A stretch of 64,000 nt of DNA from Trichuris trichiura. Lineage: Eukaryota > Nematoda > Enoplea > Trichinellida > Trichuridae. How positions within the stretch are numbered: position 1 is the stretch's first letter; every line of letters begins with the position of its first letter. Made by a program: the position numbers and the translations under genes. A model generated the notes under the pieces. The model was not told where the DNA came from and searched no databases. It saw nothing but the letters and a program-made list of their open reading frames with translations. Below, in pieces: positions 36,578 through 47,981 of the stretch. The DNA lies in assembly GCA_037903355.1 (NCBI GenBank), contig JBAJFE010000021.1, positions 159,345-223,344 on the forward strand, written 5' to 3'.

Positions 36578-37635
36578 AAAAAATGGATGCTCAATAAGAA
36601 CAGCATTAACATTGGTCGTCTTCAACCAGTTTTGTTTAAATTTGAAGGCAATAACCCTTCTAACAGACGGCATTAAAAATTGACAAAATCGCAATCACTG
36701 CCCTTTCTGTAGGTAGACTAAAAGCTGAAAAAATGCGAAAAAAGTTGCGCTTGGTGAATATGATTCTGTTTATTACGATTCTGTGGACAAAGCTGTACGA
36801 AAACACAATGCACTTCAAAAGTCAATTCGTTCTGTCCTTTTCTGAAAGCATCATCTTTAATGCTGCTATTTTCCCATGATTGGTTACATATTATTTTCTG
36901 AAAATACGCCCGTTAGCTCGCATTACAACTTGGCGCGACACTAACCTGTTAAATATGTACTGAAGGGCTGAAGGCAATGCCGCTTTTTCAAATGTCTAAC
37001 ATTGTCTTCAGTCAATTACGCTAACCACCTTTCACCGGCTGTGAAAGCCAGAAGACTGCCGGCAGCTACCCAGCGATAGCGCCTACATGCGTAATAGAGT
37101 TTAAAGTTTTAACTTGAAGCTTTAAACTTTATTGATCAGCTATCTGCAGTTGCTAAAGTGCCTTTAGAGAATGGAATTCCATCTCTTTACAAAACTGCAA
37201 TTCCAACGCATAAATATATCAATGAAACGTTTTATATATTTTCTTGATTATTTAAACGGAAAAGACCGCAAAGCAAAGACCCGCGGACCACTTGCAAGCG
37301 GCTCTAAGCGAGTGACTGCATTTTAAAAAACTTCAGGCAAAATAACAGGTTAATTTAGCTTTTCAAACCTGAGTGAATTTAGATAAGTTTGAAATAAAAG
37401 CATCAATCGATGGAATAAGCGCATGTTAAGCAAATAATGCAAATTGGAGAGTTTCGAAACTATGCTAAGCATTTTGCCTAGCACTGAAAAGAACGGGACC
37501 AATACCGTATGCACAACGAAAGTCTCATTTAAACTTTCGAATGTCACGTAAAGTTCTTTAGTGCTTTAAAGTCGAATGTATTAGTGACCATTACTTCTCC
37601 CTAAATATAAGCCAATCAGTTTTCTGAACTAATCA
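36578..37635. other. intergenic, nothing recognised
   Basis: AT-rich sequence between the sugar kinase and a small membrane-protein ORF. No signals beyond short random frames. Confidence 0.5.
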
Positions 37636-38010
37636 ATGAACGTTTTTTTCGTCGCCACTGCTGTAACTATAGGCGTAGCTTTGCTATTGAAATACAAAAG
37701 TGCTCAGTATTCATCTACGGGGGCAATACAATCCGTAGATATCACCGATCAAAGAAGGCAGTCTGTATCGGCAAAGCTGATGCTACCAAGATGTTCTAAC
37801 TCAGAATATGATTTTCGACTAAGCGAACGCGGCAGCACGGCAACAACAAAGGGTGTAACATCAAAACGTACGCACGGTGACAGCGAAGACTTGAGCACGA
37901 AAAGCAGTGACGAAGTTACTGCAGCCATGTACTCGGAGCGGGAAGCGAAGGAAAGTGGCGAGAAAACACCAAAGGATGAAAGTATGCAAGATGCAGTTTT
38001 GGACAAATAA
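37636..38010 (+). CDS. small membrane-anchored, Ser/Lys/Glu-rich protein
   Basis: One exon encodes 124 residues from a true ATG. Residues 2-18 (FFVATAVTIGVALLLK) are a hydrophobic anchor or uncleaved signal. The rest is polar, low-complexity and probably disordered, with many Ser, Thr, Lys and Glu residues. AATAAA overlaps the stop codon (38006-38011) and a second one lies at 38094-38099, which supports a real 3' end. I do not recognise it. Upstream exons cannot be excluded. Confidence 0.5.
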   Translation: MNVFFVATAVTIGVALLLKYKSAQYSSTGAIQSVDITDQRRQSVSAKLMLPRCSNSEYDFRLSERGSTATTKGVTSKRTHGDSEDLSTKSSDEVTAAMYSEREAKESGEKTPKDESMQDAVLDK

Positions 38011-39042
38011 AAAAGTAGGATACATCAAATGTTGCCATTGGAGCTCATACCGAATTTTGATGTTCAAGTACTTGAGTACAAGTCTTATGGTAAAATAAAC
38101 TTATCACCTATTTGCGCTCAAATAAACGCCTTCCGGCGTTAAAAGGTTAACCAGTAAAGCAACAACGTAAAGCACAAATTATGTTTGTCTGAAACTACTT
38201 CTGACGCGTTCAGGTTATGAGCGCATGACGCAATATCTTCACTCTAGCGCGACACCTCTCCTCGGAATTCTTCTCCGGCGTTGATCGTGCCTAACGCGGA
38301 AAAATTAATTACGCTTAAATTTGTGTACGAAGTCAGTGGTCGTAAACACAAAGCGGGAATCAATGAACCGTTCAACCTTAAAACTTGCTAAGGAATGAAA
38401 TCTCCCCGTTCAACCTGCTTTGCTTATCACAAAACAAGTTTAATAATTACGCTGACTAAACTTAAATAACTGGTTGCGGAAAAATCCTACTTGCTCCCAA
38501 TTTGCATGCAGCAGCAAATGTAAAAATTATATAGGAAACAAAACAGATTTTTTGCAAACGCTTACCACTTCTAGTTACTGCTGCGGCAGAGCGGTTGTTC
38601 AAATGTCCAAACTTAATACAAAAACTGGTTAACGAACGCTTTGTCATCTTGTGACATAAAGCACAGTAGGCATTTGAAAATTCGCGATACGCAAGTAACA
38701 ATTTCATCAAGCACAAAATTTGCAAGCCTTTTGTCGGAAAGACAAATGCAAATGCAAATAAGGATTAAAAGGATGGTAAGTACCTAAGGCAAAGGGATAA
38801 TATTATTGCTTAGACTTTGACTTTGTACAATTCGAAAACGGCTATAAGAAAAACTTTTGGGCGATTTTTTTGCCAGGCAGTTTTCGCGGTGATCTACAAG
38901 CAATGCAGCCGCGAGCTACTTAAAAGCATCGTCGGCGAGAGAAGTCGATGAGCTGCAAGGTAGTTTGGTGTACCTGCATTCATTTTAACAACTGTACTAT
39001 TTTTTCAGTGCTCGTTTGTATTTGCCTTTTCGTTTAACCGAT
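38011..39042. other. intergenic, nothing recognised
   Basis: AT-rich stretch between the small membrane protein and the TPX2-like gene. It probably contains the promoter of the latter. Confidence 0.5.
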
Positions 39043-40226
39043 ATGGATAATATTTTGGACTGGACAAACGCAAATAGCAGCGCGCTGACCACCCCATTGA
39101 AAGCACAGTCCATAGGCCCAACAGTCAGCGACGAAGCAAGCTGCGTGCAAGGAAGTTCGACGAGCGAAGGTTCTCCTACACTTATCGCGCGTAAGTATCG
39201 TTGTAGAATTACAGCACTAGATGATCGTATTGCAATGCAAGAATTCGCGACTTCCCAACTAGAATTATTTCGGATCTTTAAGAAGCAGTTAAGAATATTT
39301 CCCTGCGTTTGTTTTCCTTAAGCGATGCTTAGAAGCACGAAAAAGCTCAAAACGTCTTCTTGACTTGGGTGAATGCAAGCTGGAAAGATAAGAGATGCGT
39401 TTTCTTAGCTTCCGCCGAGGACGTGAGCTCAAACGAAGCGTACGGTACGCATTCGAAATTCGAAGACGATGCGCAGGTTCTCAACGACGCCTCAATGTTG
39501 GCCAGCGAAAAAGTCTGCTTGGATTAATGAAGTCTTTCAAATTCCAGCTTCAAAAAACGTTTAGAAAAATGCGGAAACTAAACGAATGGACTTTCTGCGC
39601 AGGGTAGAGATGTATACGCGTAATCGAGAGGCAAGAATCAGAGCTTGTCGTATGTCTATGGACAAGACCGCCAAAGAGGCTAGAAAATTTCAAGCGAAAC
39701 CGGCACCAAAGTTTCACTTAACAAAAAAGATTGCCAACAGTAGGACGAAGACAACAAGTTTGGATCTTTCTCAAACTTTTGGGCTTTTACATTCCTTTGA
39801 ATTAGCTTTCTTTTCAGGGCCGCAGCCTTTTCAACTTAGGACGGCGGAACGAGCTGAGCAGCGCAAACAATTTGAGAACAAACTTAAGCAAAAGCAGGAA
39901 GCTATCGAACGATTGCTTGCGGACAAACGTCGAAGAGCCGAAGAGTTAGAAGCTAAAGAGATTCGAGAAATCCGTAAAAGAACCGTTATCCGGGCTCGAC
40001 CGATCTTATGGTTTGTACAAATTTCTTCCATTTCTCCTCGCGACACTAATACGCATCGATTGTACTTTGTCAATTTAGGCATCTTCAAAAGTTTTAAGGC
40101 GTTTTTCTCTACTGTTGTATTGTTGTTCTTTTTTGGTTTTGCAGCGAGCTGCCTCCTCGACCACAGAAGAAAGGCGCGGACTTGCCGCACACTTCACTCT
40201 CGCCTAACAACTTTCATCGTGAGTAG
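39043..40226 (+). CDS. TPX2-like spindle assembly protein, short form
   Basis: Model of 233 residues in five exons: 39043-39190, 39409-39512 (or ending 39476), 39565-39739 (or ending 39757), 39818-40010 and 40145-40226. The alternatives keep the same frame. The C-terminal half is the TPX2 domain: PFQLRTAERAEQRKQFE, a Lys/Glu/Arg-rich helix, EIREIRKRTVIRARPI, then PPRPQKKG and a tail SLSPNNFHRE that parallels the SPKFSTRFHC end of human TPX2. A second TPX2-like motif (FQAKPAPKF) lies upstream. The first about 50 residues are acidic/Ser/Thr-rich with an aromatic pair (ILDW) where TPX2 proteins bind Aurora A. In other animals TPX2 activates Aurora A and bundles spindle microtubules. At about a third of the vertebrate length, it resembles the reduced nematode TPXL-1 type. 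Confidence 0.75.
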
Positions 40227-40544
40227 ACGCCCATATTGCTTACGCGAATACCCCCATCTGAATAATCTATTAAAATATTCACTTTTTAAAAATTTGGGAT
40301 AGATAAGAAAGCAAACCGTAAAAATAGAGCACTGCGACTTGTGCAGTGTATTTTATTGGAAGAAAACAACTTTTTCCCGTCTCATAGTAATTGTTTTACT
40401 TACGGAGCAAGAAATCGTGAAGAGTGACACAAATACTGTCGTTACGCGTGTCGAAACAAAGCTGCAATGATACTTACTCTCTATCGTTCGTCTATGGCAT
40501 TGCTAGGGGAAGCGAAACGGTAAACAATTTTTGCTGGCAAGAAT
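40227..40544. other. spacer, no gene recognised
   Basis: Short AT-rich spacer. It includes an ATG at 40468 followed by an 18-codon frame with a GTAAAC donor that I could not link in frame to the next exon. Confidence 0.4.
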
Positions 40545-40781
40545 TTGTGTCGACTTATATCCAACTCTGACGTGGTCTTTCCAGTAGTATACGGTTTCAT
40601 TTGGCATTTACTTTCACGCAATGCACGCCGGCGGGAAAGAAACGATGAGGATCATACGAATGCTACCACCGACATTGCCTTCCGTGCAAGAAGCTACAGA
40701 TCTTATTGTACGGAAGACAATATCGATAGTGACGTTTATGACCGTCTGCTTGGGGCTAAATTAATAAAAAAAAATTATTAA
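40545..40781 (+). CDS. possible 3' exon of a small membrane protein
   Basis: An open frame runs to a stop at 40779-40781 with AATAAA at 40763-40768. It begins with a short hydrophobic stretch (VVFPVVYGFIWHLL), then an Arg-rich patch and a polar Asp/Tyr-containing tail ending in KKNY. A good acceptor (TCTTTCCAG) ends at 40585, so the coding exon may start there. No upstream exon was found that joins in the right phase. The family is not recognised. Confidence 0.3.
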   Translation: MCRLISNSDVVFPVVYGFIWHLLSRNARRRERNDEDHTNATTDIAFRARSYRSYCTEDNIDSDVYDRLLGAKLIKKNY

Positions 40782-43246
40782 AGATTGCACAGAAAAAAAT
40801 GGACAGTTTTTTAATGACGACAAAGGAGCACCAAGGGTCTGTAGCTGATAGATGATAGACAAATCACAGCCGGCAACTTAGGGCTCACCCATTAGGTACT
40901 CCTTCACCGTCAGATTAAGTTGTCTTCAACACTGATTCAGGTGAAGAAATTCACTCAACATCATATATGGCCAAATAAGTAGTAAGCTTTAAAGGTTGAA
41001 TTTCAGTTAGCTCGGCTTACCTGCATTACTTCTGCTAGTGTGCGATTCACTGGGCTAAGATCACGCGGAGACCAAACTGAAAAGATAATGCGGAAAATTC
41101 CATTCTACCAAATTTGATTATAAAAAATTTGCATGCTGTAATTGAGACCAACTATGGTACTTTGCACTGAGTGATCATATGGCCAACTTAGTCTTGAGTA
41201 GACGGCCAAAATGCACTTACCTCAATTACCATATGCTTCCTTGGCTTGCATGCAATGGCTCGTCATTTCAATTGGACAAAACTGAAAGTATACGCTGCTG
41301 TATTATCGCATGAAGTCACTGCTTTTCGGATGAGCAACGAACTTTCACATAAACTTCGCAGCTAAGAACTACGCGCCTTCGTTTTTTCACGTATCTATTC
41401 GTTAAGCAGGCAAATCACCGCCTATGTTTTGATTTCTACTAGTGTTAACTACTACGTTTTGGAGGCAAAAACAAGAAAATTCAATTACGCTACACATCTC
41501 GCTCTCTTACTAAGCGTCATCTATTTAAGGTAATGACGTCATTGGCACCAAATATCCGGCTAACATGAAGCCTATAAATAATCTCATAAGGGTACATTAT
41601 TTTTCAAGCCTAAATAAGTATCTTCCAATTTTGGTAATTCAGTAAAACCGAGAAACATTTAGACGAAATGACCAACAAGATGACGTCACGAAAATATTGA
41701 AATTAATGGTGGTTGGTTGGTTACCTTCCGAATAACTAATCTGAAACAATGAAATCGAATTTCTCGAATGCGTACGTTCGCTTAGCAATCGCTAAGCAGA
41801 CGCATTGCAATGCAACGAGAACAGTGATTACACCTGCAACAGATTCGACTTAACTGAGAGTCGGCTTGAAGGCTACTTTGGATGAACGACTGCAATTCCA
41901 TTATTTTTGATAAAATGAATCCTTTTTTCATTGATAAGGTAATGCAGATAAGAAAGTCTTTTGCATACAACCAAAAGAAAAACGAATCAATCGAATGCTA
42001 ATCTTATCGATTTGAACAGGTGTTCAATGACGCTTGGAAAATACCGACAGATCCATCACGTATCGTAATTGCGTGAAAAGTCGAACTGTTGCACGTGCTG
42101 ATTTACAAGCCCAACGCAGTAACAATAAATACGTACGCTTTTGAATCACATACTAAGTTTTTGACAGTACAATACAAAGTAATTTAATATCGACGTTAAA
42201 TACTTTTACTGGCATAATATCAAGTGAAACTTATTAAGACATTTTAACAAGCAGAGCAATGATACCACGAGGACTTTCGTCTATTCATAAAAAGCTGATC
42301 GGTTTCGATGTCAAGTTGCTACATTATGTAAATACCAACTGTTTACCAAAAGGCTTTTTCAAATTAAATAAACATGTTGGGTTGTACTTGAGCATTACAC
42401 TTTAGTAAGACAGGCAAAGCTTGGATCAGAATCATTGTTCAAATTATCAAGTCGCCTTTCACCGCACGCATAAACATGTATACATATACATATGTACTTA
42501 TCATTGTACAGTGCTTTCTGGTTATCAAATAACATAGTAAGAATCTTTTCTTCTTTTTGTATGCACCAAATGTTTTCATTTTTAACGGCACATCGCGAGT
42601 GCTTTAGCTTTCTTCGCAGACAATACGGTCCCGCTTGTTACAGACACAGGCACGCACGTGAGTTTAGTACCAAAACGGAAAGTGCTTACAGCCATGAGAC
42701 ATCATCATCATCAGTGCTCATCTTCTTCTCGTTCGACTTTTGCCATTGGCAGCGAAGATGTGGAAGTGTATTCCAACAGTCGGCTCCGTACACACAGACA
42801 GAAGATAACTTCGTTGCAGATCATCGTCACACCTTCTGCTTCCTTGAAATTGAGCACGTCATAATTACGTCTTCGTGAATAATCATCACGAAAGCGCGTA
42901 ACATTATAATATCGTTACATCCCTTTAAGCAGGCGGTCGAACGCACACCTTTAATGACATTGTTTTTCAACGACACATTATCCAATACAATAGACAAAAC
43001 TTGTGAAGAAGCGGTAACACAGAACGATAGAGTAATTGTTAAAGCACTTATAGGTTTATTGAACGCCAGATGAAACAATATTCAGTCGTATGCGTAACCT
43101 TCGATGGCTTTTTTTTTAAAGGAAATAAATGATGTACTACGCACCTAAAATACCGATTCGTATAACATAGTAAACATAATGTGTAAACACCGCCTGTAAA
43201 TTCAAAACCCTTGAGATAGAGAGAGAGAGACGGTTGCCAGCCATTC
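40782..43246. other. intergenic, no supported gene
   Basis: Long AT-rich stretch. A plus-strand segment at 42600-42880 has plausible acceptor and donor signals and a Ser/His-rich frame, but no product is recognised. A GA microsatellite lies at about 43213-43231. Confidence 0.4.
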
Positions 43247-43252
43247 TTTATT
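43247..43252 (-). terminator. AATAAA poly(A) signal of the STAR gene
   Basis: AATAAA on the minus strand about 209 nt beyond the STAR-gene stop codon. Confidence 0.55.
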
Positions 43253-43460
43253 TAGATCAACATGTTCGGCCTTTAATTAATAATTTCTGGTGGTGATGTT
43301 TTAAAGGTGTAGCATAAAGTTTGCACCTTTCCAGCCAATCAATCCTATAAGCAGTTAGACGTTTAAAAATGACGTTAAGCAACCACACGCAGTGGCAAAT
43401 ATACGCAACACACGAGCATACGTAAAAGCTTTGAACAGCAAACAGCTCAGCTCACCTTGG

Positions 43461-45155
43461 TCAATAGGGAGCCACGCGAGCTGAACCGCGACGTGGCTCT
43501 ACGGGTGCTTTACCTGCGGCTGGCTGCTGAATAGGCGCGGGAAACTGAGTCGCTGTTGCGGCTGCAAAACATTTTCGCTGAAAAAAAAGAGAAAAGCTGA
43601 AAACATAATAACTTACGGTAGCCACTGTACGGATATCCTGCGTATCCATAGTTGTACGCTGCAGGATACGAACCAGCCGGTGGCATTGGAGTTCCCGGCA
43701 AAGTTGCAGGCTGCGCGGGAATATTTGTTGGAGTGCTAGGAGATGCCGAAGCACCACCGCCACCGCCAGCAGCTGCGGCAGCAGCAGCAGCAGCGGCCGT
43801 AGAAGGTGAACTGAAAGTCGTCTACGAATCAACAGAAATCAATCGGAGAATGAAGTCAACGTACACTGGGGTATTTCCGTACGTTGTTGCGTTAGGTTGG
43901 TACGACGCATAACCGCCTCCCTAAAAATTATTTGCGCGTAAATAAGCTGTATGCAAAGAAGGCAAAACGTACCGGATAAGTACCGTAGCTACCACTTGGA
44001 TTTGGACTTTGCTGATTCGGTGCAGGTGCTTGAGGATGCATTGGACCACCCATGGGATGAGGTGGAGGCATTCCGCGGCCTCTGAAGCATTTAAAAATAA
44101 GAAAATTGTAGAAACAAAGACTTGGTCCTTTACCTCATCGGACCACCACTTCCGCGCATCATAGATCGCATACCTGGCGAACCCATTCGCCCACGCCCTC
44201 GAGCTCCCATACCACCATGAGGCCCATAGGCAATCTCTGCCAATTGTTGTTGCACTATATCATCCCTAACCTGAAATAGAGAACAACTTGAAACTGTTCT
44301 ACAAAAATTAGACGACTACGAACCGGCTGCAAGTAATAATGTAGCTCGTGAAGAGCGTGGGCCAAGCGTTGGTATGCTATTGGCGCCGGCGCAACAACCT
44401 CGATTCTAACGTGCAATGGATCCTTCAAATGGGCATACTTTGGATCGCCGGAATTTATTAAATCTTCCTCTTTGCTTTTATCGCGCGAAGACCCACGGCC
44501 AAGCACGTATATACGGCATTTTGTCTGATGAATAAGGCCCTGCAATGTTTTTCCACCAGGGCCAAGCAGCTTTCCGACGAAGTTAAACTAAAATGTTTTT
44601 TTTTGATCAGGGACAAACGGACTACGGGCAAACAACCAACGTACCCTAGGATTACGCTGCACTGGAACAAGTACCTTGCGCATCAAACGTATAGGCTGAC
44701 TATTACCGTCAACATCCAAATATTCCGGTTCCGCACCGGATTGTAGAACGTCAATTTCTGAAGAAAAACGTGTTGAAATGTACGCTAGCGTTTGGGACAG
44801 AATCGTCTCACGAAAGCAAGTTATTTACGTAAAAAAAATCCTAACCTCTTTCCAACAGACGCTTGGCATGGATCAGGTTGCCAGGAATCATTTCAGCCTC
44901 TGTTTTTAGTTCCAATAGTTCGTTTGCGGTGTTGTTTTGTATCGATAAGCTCATGCTCGCCGAGTCGAACTGAAAGGCGGTAACGCCCCCGGAATTGCCG
45001 TCAGCCGGGCGCTGGTCTTGCAACCCATTGGCACCCTGCACGTCGGGTACGACGGCAGATTGCTGATAGGTCACTGGATCGCTTTGATAATCCGTACCAT
45101 ACGGAACAGCTTGTTCGCCAACCATAGGTATTGCAGACGCTTGGTCGTCCGACAT
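43461..45155 (-). CDS. STAR-family KH RNA-binding protein (Sam68/KHDRBS type)
   Basis: Eight exons give 427 residues: 44846-45155, 44645-44757, 44324-44587, 44134-44270, 43973-44081, 43865-43920, 43617-43810 and 43461-43561. An N-terminal Gln/Ser/Asp-rich region and a short Qua1-like helix (NLIHAKRLLERGE) precede the maxi-KH domain (about 130-235). The KH domain has VLVPVQRNPRFNFVGKLLGP, the GPGG loop (150-153), LGRGSSRDKSKEED and SGDPKYAHL, all hallmarks of Sam68/SLM proteins. After it come an RG-rich segment (GARGRGRMG), Pro/Met/Gly-rich sequence, a run of ten Ala then five Gly, and a Tyr-rich YNYGYAGYPYSGYR stretch like the Tyr-rich tail of Sam68. It probably binds A/U-rich RNA as a dimer in the nucleus and regulates splicing. 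The ATG at 45155 follows an acceptor-like TTTCAG, so a 5' UTR intron is likely. Confidence 0.92.
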
Positions 45156-46802
45156 TTCTGAAACTGAAGCGAATAATGCACGTATGTAGAATACCAAACA
45201 TACAGTAACCTATACTAGACAAGAGATTACCTGCGCATACAAATATCATAAGATTATTTCGTCATATTTACTAGATGGACATTAAAACTGTACAACACAA
45301 CAGCGTAAACTAACTAAACTATAAGCTGTGAGGCAAACGGTATAATCGATTTTTTAATCACCGAAGAAGTGGAAAGCTGACTACGGTTAGCAAATCTGAA
45401 GTAGATAAAAAGACAAGTGGTCTATTGGCGCAACGTACTTGGTGACCGGAATACAAAAGGACATTTTTTACGCCCTTAGCAACGAAGAACCAAGAGTAGG
45501 CAATATAAACAAAAAGTAACCGTGAGTACAATGAGCACTTTCTAAGCGAGGCGGCGCAAGAACTATACAAGCTGGGAAAACACTATCTCAACTATTTAAA
45601 GCTTGAACAATAATCCTAAAAAGACGATCGCTTACTTTTATCCTCCAACGAATTTAGCGTACAAGAATAGGAAAATGCTTTATTACAGTACGCCAATAAG
45701 AGACTGCAGGACAAGAATGAGACACGTGGCTGAGAAAGAAGTAAAACGCGCATAATGCTCGAACTTTACGAAATATTGTTTCTGATTTTTACGAAAAGCT
45801 ATAAATTAAGTGAAGTATTAAAACATTTACAGAAAAAAATAGGAATTATCGGCTGTTCCATTGCCATAATCGATAATTCATCTCCGGCACCTGGAAAGCT
45901 AGCAGAGTCGTCGTTTTGTTTGCGGTCTGCACTTTCTTTTTACCAATAAAAGTTTTACTGGTAGGTAACAATGTGTTTTTTCGGGAATTGGACGTTCTGG
46001 GTAACTACGAAGCGGATATTGGATTGCAAGGCGTTCTTAAAATAAAACTAAGCATTTTCTGCCGGCAGGAGTCTAAGACTTCACTACGGGACTGAGATGC
46101 TGTGGGTGCGGTTCCGCACGAGCGAATTTCGCATCGTGCGAACAGCGAGAACTCACCGGAAGGCAAGTTAACTAAGTGAACATTACAAAAATATTTAACT
46201 GCAGTAACTTTGTTTAGAATAAGTAATTGAAATAACTGAGATTGCTTATGCGTATGCTTATGTAAGAAACAGTGAGTGCTACAAGAGCTGCCTAATATTT
46301 AAAAATAATACAATTTCAATTTTCTTAAAAGTAATTTTAGCCAACCATTTTCGCTTAGTACGACGGCTGGGTCTTTTTTCATCAGATGCTCCAGTATACT
46401 GTAAGTAAAACTAAAATCACGTTCTGTTAAATCGAGTAGCCACGAAACTGCGCAACAGCAATAAACGCAGATAAAACAACTGTAAATCTAGAATCAGCAG
46501 TTGCCTTTGTTTAGCTAACAAGCGGTTCCTTGACGTGAAAGAACTTGATTTTATTTCAGCCTACAGTAATTATCTACTTTTTGATGAAAAGAATGCCGAC
46601 TGTTTCTATCCGTTAACGAATGAGAATTTTTGGGTTCATATGTTTTGACACAGATAACATTACGTTATCATTTAGCTTACGCGCCAGGGAGTAATACTCG
46701 TGAGTCAAAGCTTGGCCCGTTGGTATCATAGCGTATTCAGCTTTAAGATTTCCTAAATAAACAAATTTTTAGCTTTCCATACGCATACGTTACTCGTTCA
46801 GC
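45156..46802. other. intergenic, no supported gene
   Basis: AT-rich upstream region of the STAR gene. A 64-codon ATG frame at 45755-45949 ends on a stop overlapping AATAAA (45945-45950), but its composition is unremarkable and nothing else supports it. Confidence 0.4.
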
Positions 46803-46916
46803 ATGAAGATGGCAAAAGCCTACGACGCTTACCTAAAAGCTAAGGACAGTTTTGTGAAGTCCGCTTATGCCGCCGGCAAAACGGCTGCCATAAAAATTAC
46901 CAAATTAACGAAGTAG
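46803..46916 (+). CDS. 37-residue Lys/Ala-rich micro-ORF
   Basis: A true ATG opens 37 codons (MKMAKAYDAYLKAKDSF onward) with nine lysines and two aspartates. The Lys and hydrophobic spacing would make an amphipathic helix. An acceptor-like ATTTTTAG lies about 30 nt upstream. No homologue is recognised, and it could be chance or a 5' exon of the UPF0598 gene that follows. Confidence 0.25.
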   Translation: MKMAKAYDAYLKAKDSFVKSAYAAGKTAAIKITKLTK

Positions 46917-47075
46917 TGCGAAGTAGTTTCGTTACGCCAAAACGCTGTGCACTGCTCGTAGCCGCCCGATTAAATGTTTACTGTAGACTGAACTTGATTA
47001 CACTTATTATTAATAATTTGAACAACTTTTGATGTTAGTCTTCCTTACGTTAACAACAGCGATGGTTCTTTTGAA

Positions 47076-47840
47076 TTGGCCTGCTTCTGTGCCCGCAATC
47101 GTCAAACGCGTGTGATACTACAATATGGGCGTCAATTGGGTGGGGTAGCAGGTGGTTGTCGACGCTTTCTATCTTACGTACAAGGTCAATCGCCATGCAA
47201 ATTCCGCGAGTACTTTTACTTCATTGACCATCACGGGCAGGTGAGCAAAGAGTGCCAACAAAGGAAAGCAGCGTCGTTTGTTTTTGTTCTTTTCAGCTTT
47301 TTCTGGACGATGCCAAAATGAAGAACTTCACAAGCTGTTTCAAAGGTTCGATGTTGTTTCTAATACTCTGCTGATTAACTTTATCCCGTAGACAAAGAAT
47401 TTCTTACTTTCTTCTTTAAACGTCTGAGGCGAAACAGCACCGGCAGATACGAAAACGAATTCCCATATGTAAGTCTTTGCGGCACTGAGCATAATTACAT
47501 TCGATGCGACGATCGTCCCATTGTTTATACCGCAGTGACCCATGCACCGGACGGTAACGATGCGCTGAGTTACGGAAATGCAGGTTCTAAGCTTACGGTT
47601 CCATTTGAACCGCAAAGACTGTTTATGTCGTCAGACACTGGGCGGCTCTATTATCCAGCTACGGAAGAACTAGGCGGCGTCGGATTGATATCTTCTGCCC
47701 TAGCTATCAATATTGGTAGTCTTTTTCGCTACGCAAACAATACTAACGAACCAACCCATATACAGTGGCGAGATAAAGTATACTTGTTGACGAATGAGCT
47801 ATCTAAAATTTTTGCCTCTTCAAAAAAGAACATACAATAA
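47076..47840 (+). CDS. UPF0598 protein (C8orf82 homologue); 5' end unresolved
   Basis: Coding exons up to 47240, then 47297-47345 and 47392-47840; about 220 residues, like the human protein of 216. Matching blocks in order are YVQGQSPCKFREYFYFIDHHGQ (in parts), LFLDDAKMKNFTSCFKD, NSTGRYE, FPYVSLCG, RCDDRPIVYT, LSYGNAG, VPFEPQRL, GRLYYPA and GGVGLI. The family is widespread in animals and its biochemical role is not established; a mitochondrial location has been suggested. No ATG is in frame upstream of 47076 (which is TTG) before a stop at 47019. The start therefore lies in an upstream exon, translation starts at a non-ATG codon, or the copy has a frame error near 47062-47130. AATAAA overlaps the stop (47836-47841). 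Confidence 0.8.
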
Positions 47841-47878
47841 AATTGGTGTATGAATAATTGTTAACTACCAGGACAGCA

Positions 47879-47884
47879 TTTATT
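47879..47884 (-). terminator. AATAAA poly(A) signal of the MTCH2 gene
   Basis: Minus-strand hexamer 98 nt beyond the MTCH2 stop. The convergent UPF0598 transcript ends in the same 140-bp gap. Confidence 0.6.
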
Positions 47885-47981
47885 GCTCTTCAAGGAGAAC
47901 CGTAATGACCTAAGCGCTTAAAACAATGATGTCACATTACTGGCTATTCTAAAATTAACGAAACAAGCGCAAAGCAATGAT

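Noticed and set aside
43461..43832. 123-codon Leu/Arg-rich minus-strand frame
   Set aside because: It reads through an Ala-coding GCN repeat in the wrong frame. Phase-consistent splicing of the STAR gene uses the other frame and a nearer acceptor.
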